Shown here: positions 33,364-47,015 of the stretch, piece by piece
Position numbering within the stretch: the first letter of the stretch is position 1
How the letters are laid out: each line of letters begins with the position of its first letter
From: Rotaria socialis
Taxonomy: Eukaryota > Rotifera > Eurotatoria > Philodinida > Philodinidae
Assembly (NCBI GenBank): GCA_905331475.1
Contig: CAJNYU010001185.1
Span: forward strand, 1 to 64,000
Direction: 5' to 3'
Length of the DNA stretch: 64,000 nt
The notes under the pieces: generated by a model
The model's input: the letters and a program-made list of their open reading frames with translations, nothing else
What the model was told of the DNA's origin: nothing
Database searches by the model: none
Program-made: the position numbers and the translations under genes

Positions 33364-34416
33364 TTTATTTATTTTTATCTAAAAACAAAAGTTTTCACCT
33401 TTTCGGTATCTATTTTTTCATTGTTGTGTCTAAATAAAATAAGTTTTCTATGGATTTATTCAAATTTCAAGACATTAGTCTAATTTGAGCAGATTATTAA
33501 TTTCATTTTCAACTCCTATCAAAAATAAATATCGGGGAGAAATTCAATTTTCTTTTTAAAAACAACGAGGAACTTTTTCGTTTCAAAGTTTTCTATAAGA
33601 TGAATCTGGATATTTTTAACTACACGATAGAAGACAAATAGTAATAGAAGATTTTTATTTGACTAGAAAAAATGGAAACTTCTTTAGTATCTGAAAGCAT
33701 TTCCCAAAAAAAAAAACAATTACTTTTTATCGTATAAAATGTTGGCAAACAATAAAACACAATTATGTAGATTTCAAAAATTTCTATAATACAAACGTCA
33801 AGTAAGAAATATTGTTGCAATTGCTCCACATTTCAGGGCGATTTTAAATAAAACAAAAAAAGAATCCTTTTTTAATCAATTTCTAATTGGTTTTACATTT
33901 CGAGCAATACTATATAATATCATCAATATATATATCAAGAAAAATATATCCGATATATAGTGACATCTAAATATATAGCTATATACACGTATATTATCGA
34001 TACTGTCTTAGGAATATATTTCGATTTGAATATGTGTTTATATATTTGTTTAGTATAGAAAAGAACAAGATTATAAATTGTCAATATTCGATAAAATAAA
34101 GCTTCTATTTTTTTTTCTAAGCATTTATTTAATGGATTGATAATGATTTAAAGTAGATACTCAACATTATTAGTCAAACTGATGAGACAAACTACAACGA
34201 CGACGACACTCGAAAGTTTTATTTTATATTTTTGTTTGTCTAGACAAATAAGTTAAGATAACATAATATTTAAAAATATTCACACGTTTCTCATGGTATC
34301 TATAGAACAAAATTATAATTATCAATCAATTTGAAAAGATGATCATATTGAATTTATTCATTGAAATAATTATTATCAAAGAAATGATTAGTTTATATGA
34401 TAATATTGATATTGAC

Positions 34417-34447
<31 letters not shown>

Positions 34448-35787
34448 CATAAATAAGATTATTTTATCTTCTATTTTATTCTTTTGCTATCATCAAGTCT
34501 AGTGAATAATTAATCTAAATAGTAAGTATTTTCTTGATAGGATAATCTTTATTTGTTTCTATATGGATCATCAGTGAGCCACAAATGTGTCAATCATTTT
34601 CTTTTTATATCAATAAGAGAAAACGAATGTTTTCATTTGTGTTTGAAGAAGAAAAAAAACAGATGAGAAGATTGTTTATTTAATAAACTTGTTTAGTTCA
34701 TCGAAAAGGATATGTTTATATATTCATATTCAAACATATACAATTAACTTTTCAGTTTAGAAATAAAACAGACCACTTCACTGTCTTTTTCTTACTTTTT
34801 TCTTTAGATTTTTCAATATTTAATCAAATAAATCTCTAACATCTGTATTGAAGAAATAAAGAAGAAAAAACTTGATTTAAAATATTCGATGATGATGCAT
34901 TTAATCTGATGATGCCTATATATGTATCTATTGATTTCTATTCATGATAATGAAAGATGATCTGTTTTAAATAATAACAGATGAACATAGGAAAAGTATT
35001 CGATATTATTTAGCAATTATATGTATATATTTAGTAGAAATACATACAGCGTTTTTTCTCTCTAAATATATTGATCTAAAAGGTTTGACACTCGTTTTAT
35101 GTTGAATATCTAAATAAAAGAAGAAGAAAAAAAAAGGCGACACCTGTGAGATGGAACAAACGTTCTTTTATTGTTTGACAGGTCACGCGAACAACAAAGA
35201 TTGCATCACGATATACCAAAGTTAATTCATTTAAATTGACGCTTTCTTTTTGTTTTATCTGATGATTAGAAGAGTAAAGAGAAATGGAAATGGAAAAAAG
35301 ACGAGAAAAGAGAAAAAGAATGATTATTTCTTCCTCAATATAAATGATAAGAAAAGATTAACTTTTCTCTGAAAAAAGGTGATAATAATCGATTTTCACA
35401 GTTCTGACCATCTGCCTCTATCATCTCAATTTTCATTCGAATATATTTTATGATGATGAACATTGCTTTTAATCCAAATAAATTCAATGTGAACGAAAAC
35501 GAATGATCACTAATTTATATTTTCTCTTGTTTTTGTTTATTTTTTTCATATTGAATAAAGAAAGAAAATTGTTCAATAGAATAGAATAAAGACACAGAAA
35601 AAAGAAGAAAAAAAGATACAACATAAAGAATACATATATAAAGATAAGTTGATGTTCACTGTATTGACCGGCGATTGTTATTTATGATGATTTTATTTTT
35701 TGTTTTTATTTTTTAATCAATCAATTGTTTTTGTTTTCAAATTGGAATGAGAATATCTGACACTTTCAAATGAATGTGATTCAACGA
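33364..35787. other. AT-rich intergenic DNA between ELL and Irx
   Basis: No gene recognised; an AT dinucleotide run at about 34420-34442. It contains the presumed ELL promoter and the 3' flank of the Irx gene. Confidence 0.5.
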
Positions 35788-37528
35788 TCATTTAAAAGGT
35801 TTAAATGCACCAACTATTGTTTGTACTTTTTCTAAGAAAAAAACAAAAACAATTATTTTATTTATTAAGCGAAGAAATTTCATTGAACAGAAACCTTGTG
35901 GCGATGTTGGAGATGAAGATGGTGACGGTGTTCTTGATGACGATGAAGATGATGATATTGAATAAGATCTCGTTTCTTGTTGTTTATCAATAGCTGATTG
36001 ATTGATTTTATTATTATGATTTTTTTCTGCCATATCAGCAAGCGACCAAATTCCACAAGGCTTTTTTCTTTCTTGAATTTCATTTTCGTCGAATTTTCTT
36101 TTTCGATTTATTTCATCTTCAAAATTTTTATTTAAAAAGTAAATTTATTTTACTTCTTGAAGAAATTAAATAAAAAACCTGTGTGAATATTTTGTTGTTG
36201 ACTATTATGATGTTGAATTATACTTAATGGATTTGATAAATAATGAATATTAGATAGGAATGACGTTGGTCCTGTTGTTGTTGTTAAAGGTAGTGGCGGC
36301 GGCGGTGGTGGTGGTGGTGGATGCAGCGATTGTTGCTGATGGTGTTGTTGTATTGATGAAGAATTAGTTGTTTGTGTTGTTGGACAAATTGATTCATCAT
36401 CAGATTGATCACTATTTGATCCTAGTCCATGTCGATCATCATCATCATCAGTTGTTCTTTAATTATAAGAAAATTTTTGCAAAAGAAAACGTAAATATTC
36501 GAATGAAAGCCTAAAAAACGAACTAACCTATTTCTTGGAGACCAAGTCATTTTATTTTCTTTTTTTAATCTTCTTCGAGCATTAGCAAACCACGTTGAAA
36601 CTTGTGTTAATGTCATTTTGGTCATAATAGCTAAATAGACTTTTTCTGATTTGGTTGGATAAGGATTTTTTCTATGTTCATATAGCCATGCTTTTAATGT
36701 TGCTGTTGTTTCTCGTGTTGCATTTTTTCTTCTACCAGCTAAATCCATGTGAGGAGAATAACTAAACGAATAATAATAAGAGTAGCTAATAAATCTAAAT
36801 GTTCTCAAATTCTAATGTGTCTATTTGGAAAATGATCTCATATGATCATTTTCTATGCATCAGTTAGAAAAAAGAAATAGATATGCATCGTTTAGAGACT
36901 ATAACATTCACTTCATTAGACTCCAGGCGATTCTTCGTCTTCGTCTTCATCTTTTTTTTGTTTCTCTAAGTGATTCCATTTATTTGACTAATAGAACTCA
37001 TTTGAAAATATCTATTTTAAGAGAGAAAATATATATTTCATTGAAATAAAAATCTTTTGTTTTCCTATGTTTTCTTGTTTAAATAATGAATAAAACATAA
37101 AGAAAAAGCAGATGTTCAGAACAATAAATATCTCTATCTATGATTAACAATAGTTTCAAATGATTATTCTCGATTCTCAATTCAATATTGATAAATAAAT
37201 TCGAGCTTTACCCAGCTGCATAAGGACCATAACCAACTAAAGCAACAGCTGTTGCTGCATCATATACATATGGATTTGAATATGGATTACGCCATGGATT
37301 ACCATTGACTAAACTATTACAATCTTGATTCAATCCCATTACATTTACACTTGAATCCTTTTTTTTTTGAATTAAAAAGAAAAAGTATATTTTTTGTTTT
37401 ATATTAGTTTAATATCTACTTTAATTGTTGAATATGGATTTGAATCAGATGGATTAAGACCAGCAATCCTTAAAACGAATCTTATATTCACTTTTGATTT
37501 TCTTAATAAAAAGTAAAAGAACTTACAT
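35788..37528 (-). CDS. irx: Iroquois-class TALE homeobox transcription factor
   Basis: Developmental DNA-binding regulator. Coding exons: 37527-37528 (first two bases of the start codon), 37420-37468, 37212-37357, 36528-36761, 36179-36456, 35895-36116, 35788-35831; 975 bases, 324 residues. The homeodomain runs from about residue 70 with [20 protein letters not shown], the TALE loop NPYPTKSEK and recognition helix [17 protein letters not shown], then MTWSPRN, all diagnostic of Irx. An acidic patch (DDDDD), a polyproline run and the C-terminal Irx motif [12 protein letters not shown] follow. The Pro-10 tract corresponds to a GGTGGC-type repeat at 36297-36325. The start ATG appears to be split AT|G by an intron: donor CAT|GTAAGT at 37526 and acceptor TTTTAAG|G at 37469; there is no other Met upstream of the homeobox in frame except one at residue 24. 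Confidence 0.95.
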
Positions 37529-40500
37529 GATCAATGATCAATATTATTATTTCAAGGAAAAAAAAAGAAATAAACAAAGAAATCTGAAGTACACAAGAAA
37601 AAAGAAAGCGAGAAATTAGTTTGATATGCAAACATAATTTTGCAAGTGTTGCGACAAGAATGCGAACAGTCGTTACAGTTGCTTTTCTCTTTCTTTCCTA
37701 GTTACCAATCTTAATATTTTGTTAAACGAATCGGCATTAGAAGAAAACGGAAAAGAGAGATCGACAGGGCTGACATTGAGAGACACTGAGAGACAGAACG
37801 AGAGAGAGAGAGAGAAAGGGAGAGGAGAGGAGAGAGAGAGAGAAAAAAACACGCTCGTCTGTTAGTTAGTTTGTCAGACACGATCGTTACTCTCTTCTAT
37901 CCGCTATTTGTCGATGAATTCAAGAAGAAAAAAATCCGATTGGTTGACAAGTCGTGTGCCACTGCAACGAGACACGATGTTTTACATTCTTGTTCGAGTA
38001 GCTTGTTAACATCGCCAACGGGTGGAAGACAGAACAACTCAACTACTCTTTTTACTCATTGGATGAAGAAAACGAGAGAAAAAGAAAAAAACCGGCAACC
38101 ATCACAAATACATTTATTAACAGAAAAAGAAAAAAAGGAAGAAAAGAAACAAATATATATATATATTTCTGCTATATATTTCTGCAGAAGGGCAAATACT
38201 ACTTAGAAAAGAATACTGCCCTAAGTAAATGATGGAGTCATTGACGAAGAATCATCTTCGTCTATGTTAAATCAACATAAAGAGAACGACGTCAATCGAT
38301 TTTTTTTCTCTTTTCTTTTTGCATTCAATAAGCAAATACTTTGTTTGTTGATCAATATCAGTTCGATGGAATTATTCATTCAATTTTAAATTGCAATTTG
38401 TTTATAAAATTCACCAACTAATTTCATTGAATAATATTTTTTTTAAATAGAAAAAATAGGAAACATAAATAAAAATGATGTAGAACTACAACAAATCGAA
38501 TGGTGAAATCCTTTTCCGTTATTAGTCTAATTATCAAAAAAGAAAAGAAAAGAAAAGAAAGTGTCTGTTGTTAAATTGTAAATGATAGAAATAGACGGGG
38601 GAAAAAATGATTGATGAGACAAGCAATATGCATTTTCTTCCGGTAGTTTAATATTGTGGAATTGCTTATCTTGTTTTACATAATCATTTCAGAATAGATA
38701 AGTACCTTTCAACACTTTCACAAATGCCGGAAACTTAGTTTCTTTTTCTTTTTCTTTCTCTATTTTTTCATCAGTGAAATTTCAATAGAAACAAAAAAGT
38801 TGACCAACGATAATTGACACTTGTGTGTTGATTGAATTGATCATATTGATATTTGATGAGAATCAAAGAAATTGAAGCGCACATACTACTTAAAAGAAAA
38901 AGATTGTTCAAGTGAATAAGACTTTGTTCTTAATAAGATCATATACGTATGAATAAAAATCTAGACATTGATCTACTCGAAAGTCAATAAAGCGAAATAT
39001 AAACTCGTATAGAAATATCTCAGTTAGTTCCGGAATAAATCCAATAGAATGGAATGCCGTGTCCGACGAGTAGTCGACTCATGAACAAATTAACTAAAGA
39101 GTGTCAGCGCATGATCGGGCTTTTCCGTTCATCTTTTTTTTTACTTTATCATATTTCCTATGACCTCTATTCAATCATTGAACCAATCGTTAGTTATTGA
39201 TAAAAAAAAAATGAGATAGACAGAAAAAAAAGAAAATAACAAAAGACAATGATGTTTTTCAGTGAATGTATTTTCATGATGAATGAAAGTAATGAGGAGG
39301 CATTTGATAAAGAAGAAAAAGTTTGATCATATTTTAATCCCACTTGACGGCACAAAGGTGTTTCTCTATTGATGATTATTGAGTGTCTATAAACAAAAAC
39401 AATAAGAATAGATTGACCACTTTCTTCTCTATTCTAACAATTAGCGTGATAACAATCTATTCATCTGATCTCATCTCATCTAAACTAGTCAAATAGAGAA
39501 TTGTTTCTAGTCGGACGGCGTCTGTCGTTAATAAGCAAAGTGTAGATCAACTTCCGAATGATGATGATGATGATCATCATCTGCTCTATGAAATCTTTGT
39601 TCTTATCGTTCGTTTTCCCATATGTCACTCTCTACAATCATAGAAATAACAAAAGAAAAAGAAAAAGCAACACATATCCGTTGCCGACATATTTCTCGTA
39701 GTATTTTCTATAATTTATCATAAAAAGTTCAACCACTATTTTACTTTTTAATGTTATTAGTCATATCTATATTATTATTATTATTCTTTTCAACGTTGAT
39801 TTCTTGTGTTGTTCTCTAAATTTAGATATTTTGTTGAGGAAAAGATTTTTGTTTGTATTATTGATATATGTTTCTCTAAGTTGTAATTGACGATAATTGA
39901 ATAAGTGAAAGTTATGATAGAATGTTTTTTTTTTGTTTTTCCTTGCAAAGTATATTCGTATTGAATAATCTTTTAAAACAACATTCAACGTATAAGGTGG
40001 GAATATAATCAATGATGATCAATAATTGACTAATTATCTTTGATTTTAAACAGAAACCATATGTGAAGATATCATTGCTTTTCCCCCCTTTTTCTTCATA
40101 TCGAACTCTCATCATCATTTGACTGATTAGTTTTCTTTTCGTTTTATCAATAACAGAAACAGAAACAGAAGTTAAAGTCTATTGTTACGCTTATTTAACC
40201 ATAGAAATAATAAAATTTGTTCATGGAAAAAAATAAATCGAAGAAGCTTTCGAATACTGCTCGTAGATTCGTTCAATGATAAAATTGAATTTTGCTTCAA
40301 TTTCTAAATGAGAAATATTAATAGTCTTGATCATTCTTTTATTTAAATCTTTCAAATATTCGTATAGTGATAAAGAATTATGTTTTTTTTTATAGAAGAA
40401 AGAGTAAAAGAAAATAATAAAATATTACTATTATATATATTTCATGTTGTACAATTCATCAGATAATGTTAGTCAAATAAGAAATATTAGAAACTTAATC

Positions 40501-42849
40501 TTAAATGTATTTTATTAATTCGATCGTTTGATTCATTTATTGTTTTTTTCCTCAAATAATACTATCAATTAATAATTTTACATAATAACAAGACTTGAAT
40601 AAATATCTTTTTTTATCTACTTTTTTATTATTGATAAATAAAATCTTTTTCGTAAGCAGATTTTATCGAACGATTCATTGTGATTCGAAAATATTCTATT
40701 CAAACCATAAATATTATTTTATGTTCAATTTTATCTAATGATAGATTTTCAAAAAAAATCAATGAATAAAGAAATACTTAGAATATAATTCATGCCTATT
40801 TTTCGTTTATTGTTCAATAAATAAACAAAGATGTAGCCCTGTTTTGATTTTCTTAGTTTTTGTTCTTATTTTATCTAAAATTTGATAGAGAATCAAAATA
40901 AACTTCAAGATACACTGTTGATTAAAAGACTGGAATCAAGATTTCGAATTAATTTTAGTTTTTCTGTGAAATTCGAAATTTGAAAATGATTATACATTTT
41001 TCAAGTCTTGAAATCGTTGCGAAAGTTTTAAATGGATTTTCTAGTAGTTTAGTACGATTAAAAAAATAATAACAGTTAAATTCCAAAAAAAAGATTAATA
41101 AATTGAATTAGATGCAATCAAACGAAAACAAATGAATATAAATCATATAAAAGAAAATAAAACTTCAATAAAAATGTTTTTCTTTACCAACATTTTGTTG
41201 ATATTGTTTATTAAATGTTGTTTGATGTGTTTATTTGAATTCTGAGTAATCAAAAATAAATTCTAAAACTAAAATTTAGAAAAGATGCAAAAACAAATGT
41301 TTCTGTTTTAAACAAAATATCTTCTTTTTGTTGTTGTCTTATTTGAATATAATATAGACTAATCTTAAATATGTTCGAATGAACTTGTTTAATGTGCGTG
41401 AATTTTCGAATAAATCTTATTATTCTGTTTTTCAGAAATCTATCGAAACTAATCAGAATTGACAGGAAATCAAGTTACTGGAATTATAAAAATACAGAAA
41501 ATCTTAGTTTTTTAGTCAATTTATAGACATTTTTTTTCTGGTTATATTAAATATAATATTTCTCATAATTAAATGACTTTTTTTTTTAAATATTTGAATT
41601 TGTCAAAAGATAAAAATTGTTACATGAAATAAAACGTAATTTATATTGTTAGATTTATAAAAACAAAACAAAGTAGTATTATTTTAAATAAATCTTTAGA
41701 CTTTAATCTTAGAAAAATCAATATCAAAATATTTTCTTGATAAAAATAAAAAGAGAATAGCTAAATTCATTTCGATATATTTTAGTCTATGTTTATATAA
41801 AATAAACTTATTTTCAATTAACCAATTATCATCGAAACAAAAAAGAGAAGATGAATATATAAACAAATCTTCATTCAGATTTGTTTATAGAATGATGATT
41901 ATAGAAAAGGTTTGATTTTTATCTTGTTCTTTATTCTATTGAAAATGTCATTCAATGAAATAAACAAGTATAGATCACATAGACAAATATTTCACCTTTT
42001 ATCAATTAAATATTTAGATTAAATTTCGCCATCCAATAACTAATCCATTGTTAGATTTATTAATTAATACTTATTAATTGACTAATATTGAAAAGGTGCT
42101 CTATAAAATATTATTTATTACTAAACAATTAATTTGCAGTAAAAAATAGTTAGATACCTTAATATAACTATTAAAAACTTAGAAAAAAGTTGATCTCATT
42201 TAGCCATTCAAAGTTCTTGTGGGTTCGACGGAACCCACGACGATGGTTCTGCTTTTTTCGAACAATCTTTTCTCTATTCGTTTGTCTTCTAATGATGCAT
42301 AAGAGCGATGTCGAATTTCATGAAAAAGTCTAAGAGGAAAAAATCGAAGGTCAGTCTGCATGGGGACCTACATGTTTTACTGTATGTGATAAAACGAGGA
42401 CCACTTCCGAGAGTTAAAACTTGAAATAAAAATAAACGATATGTAGCTAATAAATTATGCTTATCTCAACTGATAGTACATTGAATATAGTCCATTTTGT
42501 TTCTACGATTTCAAGTTCTATCAAGATATATAATTATATTTTTAGAGAACTATTTCTGTAATGATAATTGCTTGATAAACTATATAATTGTGGTCAAACT
42601 GACAAAAGTTAACCTCTAGGAATCTGACGATGATGATACTTTCAGTGTATTCAATTAATTTTCCTAAAAATAGATAAAAATGATAGAAAAGTACGAACCA
42701 CTCTCAAAATATATTTATCTTAAATTTTGGTTATGTATTATAGGCATAGTCATTCATTTTTATTCGATTACTAAATAAACGTAAGAAACAAATTGAAAGA
42801 AGGAAAAATTTCCAGAAATGCAATTTAATCCTCCTTTGATGACAATATG
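37529..42849. other. 5.3-kb gene-free region upstream of Irx
   Basis: No coding sequence with a recognisable product; the 111-codon frame at 37871-38206 is purine-rich and unsupported. It holds a GA-rich tract (37799-37846) close to the expected Irx promoter, and A-rich/T-rich stretches with poorly conserved look. Iroquois genes often sit in large non-coding regulatory regions, so enhancers are plausible here. Confidence 0.5.
37799..37846. repeat. GA-rich microsatellite upstream of Irx
   Basis: About 48 bases of GAGAGA/GGAGAGG on the plus strand, 270 bases upstream of the Irx start. It could be a GAGA-type promoter-proximal element or simply a microsatellite. Confidence 0.8.
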
Positions 42850-44513
42850 CACGCACACACACCCTCTTATCATGTTGGGATTGTTCCAAAGAGAGCACGA
42901 GCGACAGGAATATCGAGTACAACAATTGCTAATACATATGTTGCATTGTCTGACATTTTAGGATCAACAAAGCTTATGTCGTTACCTTCAAAAATGCACT
43001 TGAAGTTAAATCTTTTCTTTTTATATGAAATAAAATGGAAAAACGAGTTCATCATGATTCTTGTTTTGTTTTTCTTAAGCATATAAAGTTGGGTCAATTA
43101 ACAACACTTCGAATAGGTCACGATAATAGTGGTAAAATGCCTCGATGGAATATTGATCATGTTCTTGTTCGAAATCAATTCACTGGCAGTGTTTATCGGT
43201 TTGTTACTTTAATTTTTTTCTTAGCTCTTTTATTTGAATTTCTATGTTGTCGTTTAATCAAAATAGATTTCCATGTCGACGATGGTTAGGCAAAGGCATT
43301 GATGATGATAGTTTGGAATGCCTTATTTTTGTTGATTCGACTTATTGATTTGAAATGAATGAAAATAATCGTAGCAATGAATTTTTTTGATTCTGATTCA
43401 TCATCTCAATTAATGACAACAAGCTTCATCGATGGAGGATCTCAAGCAAGTTTATCAACTCTAGGACGATCTCAATCGCCTAGTTTACGACGTGTCAATT
43501 ATCGGAGTAAGATATATTTTAGTATTTCTATTTTGATTTATGACAATATTATTGTTACATGGACGTCCCCTACACATTTTTTCTTGAGATGGCTTTCGGA
43601 TAATTTTCATCGTCGTAAGAATTGCATGAAATAATGATTTGTGTATTTTTTGTTGACATCCCAGCACACTACCGCTGCTATTGGTCTAGCAATCGATCTT
43701 TTTCTTTTGTCTAATCGATGATGTTTCATTTGATTCTGTTTAATATTTAGAAACTCAATCAACTCAACTTGCTGATGATATTTATGAATTGTTGTGTCAA
43801 TCTATTAATCAATTAGTTAAATATTTCCATGATGCAGAAAAAAAAGTAATTTAAAAAAAGATTTTTTAAAAAAGAAAAAAAACTTCGACTAAAAATAATT
43901 ATTTAGAGAGGATTGATAACACCAATATTATGTGGGCGACGATGGTCTTGTCAATGCATTAGAAAAGACTCTCTCCTATGGTCTTAGAAAAGCAACTGGT
44001 AATGTTCCATTTTTTGGTGGTGGGCGGAAACGATATATTTAGAAGTTTTTACGTACGCATTTAATTCTTAACTTTTCCTTTTCATTGATATATTTCTATT
44101 TAGTTAAAGTATGTGATGAATATTATGCATGTCGTTCACAATGGTAGCATACGAAAACGGAAAAGATAATTATTTGTTATATAAATGGTGTTCGATCAAT
44201 TGAAAAAGCTCTTCCTACATTTGGTAAAGATGGTCGCTTTCAAAGTTGGCGTTGTTTACCTTGCAAGTATGTGTTAGATTCTTTTGTTTATCATTATTGA
44301 CTATTTCTTTTTAGACTTCATCTATTATCATATTGGTTTCAATTATTGAGTCAATGTAGTAATGCATGTCTAATACAATTTGATGATCCATTGAATAATA
44401 GCTTCCGTAAAGAGAAACTTAATCCATTTATTATCAATATTTTAGAACCTGTGAGAGATTTTGATTTTTCTCATTTGAAACCCGCATTGCTCAAAGGAAT
44501 TGCTGACGTTTGA
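42850..44513 (+). pseudogene. DENND5: DENND5-like Rab exchange factor, decayed C-terminal half
   Basis: Remnant of the DENN-RUN-PLAT-RUN family (Rab GEFs). Visible pieces in order: YHVGIVPKRARATG and IANTYVALSDILGSTKLMS (before PLAT); PLAT core KLGQLTTLRIGHDNSGKMPR and VLVRNQFTGSVYRF, spliced to FPCRRWLGKGIDDDSLECL; a Ser-rich linker SLSTLGRSQSPSLRR; RUN2 pieces SINQLVKYFHDAEKK, RGLITPILCG, DGLVNALEKTLSYGLRK, FGKDGRFQSWRCLPC and a C-terminus ending LLKGIADV. Damage: in-frame TGA at 43346, a frameshift in the T run near 43388, a frameshift near 43942, TAG at 44040 replacing the expected Trp, and TAG at 44145. The N-terminal DENN domain is absent. Probably one decaying copy of a duplicated gene. 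Confidence 0.88.
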
Positions 44514-45206
44514 ATTATGTGTATATATACATAGTGTGAACTATTTTTATTGTATTTGCCTGTGTGTTAAGTCGAGCAAACAGTGATATGCACAAAACCG
44601 AATCGGCCTTATCTTCGCAATAAATATTTATTTTCTCTTTTTCTGTCTCGAAAAATATGCATCAACTATTGCATTAATGGTCATTTCTTATTTGAATCAA
44701 AATGAATAAGATTAGTTTTTTTTTATCACTGGGAAGGAAGAGAACCTAATTGAATTGTCTTCTCAAGTTTGATGACGTTATTGGATATAAAATAATTTTA
44801 AATCTTTCATATATCTTAAAAGTAATTCAAATAATTCAAGATGATGTTGTATTTAATGATACTTGCTCATAGATACCATGCAGGTTGGTTTGAGTCACAA
44901 GTAAACTTGAATTATTTATAGTTGTACAATTTGTTATGTCTAGCTTTTATTTCACCAAAAAAGAACCACCATGTAGATGAATCGGATATATATATCGACC
45001 AGAAACAATAAAAGAGAGAGATAGCAGAAGGAGATCGAGAAAGAGAGAAAACACGAACACTATGTACTTGAACATATAACATGAAATGGAGAACATTTCG
45101 ATGTCCTCGAATAAACGAAAGAGGAATAAAAAAACAAAGTGAAGAGAATATATTTATCGATCGGAGTATGGATAGAAAGATAAAGAATGATAGTACCAGG
45201 GCATTA
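44514..45206. other. No gene seen
   Basis: Non-coding stretch after the DENND5 remnant, with a purine-rich part near 45010-45160 (GAGAGAGATAGCAGAAGG). Nothing recognisable. Confidence 0.4.
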
Positions 45207-45216
45207 AGCCTATCTG

Positions 45217-46212
45217 CTGAGCTGCGATTCGACCTATATTTCCTATAATTCCTATATTTTCAAAAAAGTTCTATTTTTGTCCTATATTTTCCTATATTTT
45301 ATCGAAAAAAGTAGAAAATATCCGAAAACCTCTCAATTTTGCTATTGTCTTTAGGTGGAAAAAAACTTTTAATGTGTATAATCATGTGTTTTGGGCAAAT
45401 TGTTGTATTATAGTGACATTTGTTTTAAACAATATTTTTCCTTTCGCCTATATTTAGTGGACTGACTGAGAAATTGTGTAATGCTAAGTACAAAATACAA
45501 AATAGTTCAAAAGAAAAAAACATTCACAAAGTGATCATGTACTAGCTTCGGGTTTTTAGTGAAGTTTTAGTTAGATATAAAAACTTTATATATATATGCC
45601 CCCTGGAAAAAATAAGTTTCACTCTGTATTTTGAGGATATTGTTACCAAAAGAACATATTTTTTAACAAGGAACGGCATATTCTGAAAGCCCGTGTACGC
45701 CATCCTGTGTATATGCATTTTCATTTACACCTATTTATTACCAGAAAAAATTGAGTTATGATAAAATACAAAATAAACTTGTGGAAAATAATAAGCGATG
45801 AATGCTGACTATCAGGACAATCAAATTAGGTTGAGATTTTTTGGGAAGTCATGTCCGTAGTCTGCAACGTCTTCTTTCATTATAAGAAATAGTATTTGTC
45901 TTTTTCAAAGCTTATGATCTACTTTATTGTTATTTATCGATTTGTGAAAAACTTTTATAATGATTCTCGAATTAACGACTTATTTCAGTAGGAAAAATTA
46001 CATAAGGATCTTGGCTACGGTTGAACTGTTTATAACAGCTTCATTAAAACGCTTTTCGAGCAGAGCAGTTAAAAAACACCAAAACAATTGAACAGAAGCG
46101 GCGTATAAAATGTTCTCTCTTTTTGTCATTTTTTTTATCGAAAATCCTATATTTTTGACAACCTTGGTCCTCTAAGGATTCCTATATTTTTAAAAAAGTG
46201 CAATCGGAGGCC
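45217..46212. mobile_element. 1-kb insertion with 9-10-bp duplication
   Basis: AGCCTATCTG occurs at 45207-45216 and 46213-46222. Inside, both ends show a weak inverted similarity (CTGCGATTCGACC against CTCCGATTGCACTTT) and repeated TCCTATATTTT on the left / AAAATATAGGA pairing on the right. Length is 996 bases and no transposase is present. The duplication size suggests a Mutator-like group (inference). Confidence 0.7.
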
Positions 46213-46437
46213 AGCCTATCTGACTTAGCACAATTACTCTCAGTATTTAATAATTCTGCATTGCTGGAAATTGACTGAAAAAATATATAGGAATCACTTG
46301 TTGTTGGCGTTAAGTTTTTATCTACGTTTTTTTTAACTGATGTATTTTGTTAGAGGTGATGCTTGTTGTCATAAATTATATTAACTAATCGCACAAAGGC
46401 TAAGGTTCGCATCTTTCTAATTGTATTTGCTTTAGCA

Positions 46438-46722
46438 CCCAGGTCGAAGCAACCGACCCGGGAAACGGCCGGTTCCCGCGCATTCCCGCGATTTCACGGA
46501 AGCAGTATTCCGGATCGAGAAATCTACGAATTTTCCTGTAAATTCCGCAAAGTTCCTGTTGGTTACCGCCGGAAATCACCGGGAAAATCCGTCCCGGAAT
46601 CCTGCTTCTAGGGTCCGATGATATCCGGCGTTTTCCTGCACGTTCCGATGCGCTTCCAGTATGTTTCTGGCCGGTTCCAATGAAATCCGCTCATTTCTGG
46701 AGGCCGGAAACATCGTCCTGGG
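46438..46722. mobile_element. CCCAGG hairpin element, copy 3
   Basis: Begins CCCAGGTCGAAG and ends CATCGTCCTGGG, with CA on both sides (46436-46437, 46723-46724). Strikingly GC-rich against the AT-rich surroundings. Hairpin arms GGAAGCAGTATTCCGG / CCCGGAATCCTGCTTC; the interior is saturated with CCGG, GGAA and TTCC permutations. Confidence 0.82.
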
Positions 46723-47015
46723 CACGATCATCGTAAACGTATAAGTATAGAATAGAAAAAGCATCGAGGTGTTAGATATTATTTTTCTTCCGTTGTGATC
46801 GAGTTTAATTTGCTTCTGAGCGGCAGACGGAAAAAATCAAACTAGCTGACGAATAATGCGTCGATCTTGCATATATATATAATTGGTGGTGATGAATTCT
46901 TTCGCATTCTATTTCGTGCCTTTCATTGTTTTTCTTTCTCGTCTACAGATATATTTTCTTCAATTATAAACAAATAATCATTAAAACTTTTAAATTTTAT
47001 CAAATAGATTTGATA

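Noticed and set aside
37871..38206. 111-codon plus frame upstream of Irx
   Set aside because: Lys/Glu-rich low-complexity translation of purine-rich DNA; no splice or start context.
42219..42238. GTGGGTTCGACGGAACCCAC hairpin, considered as a tRNA arm
   Set aside because: No acceptor, D or anticodon arms around it; an isolated palindrome only.
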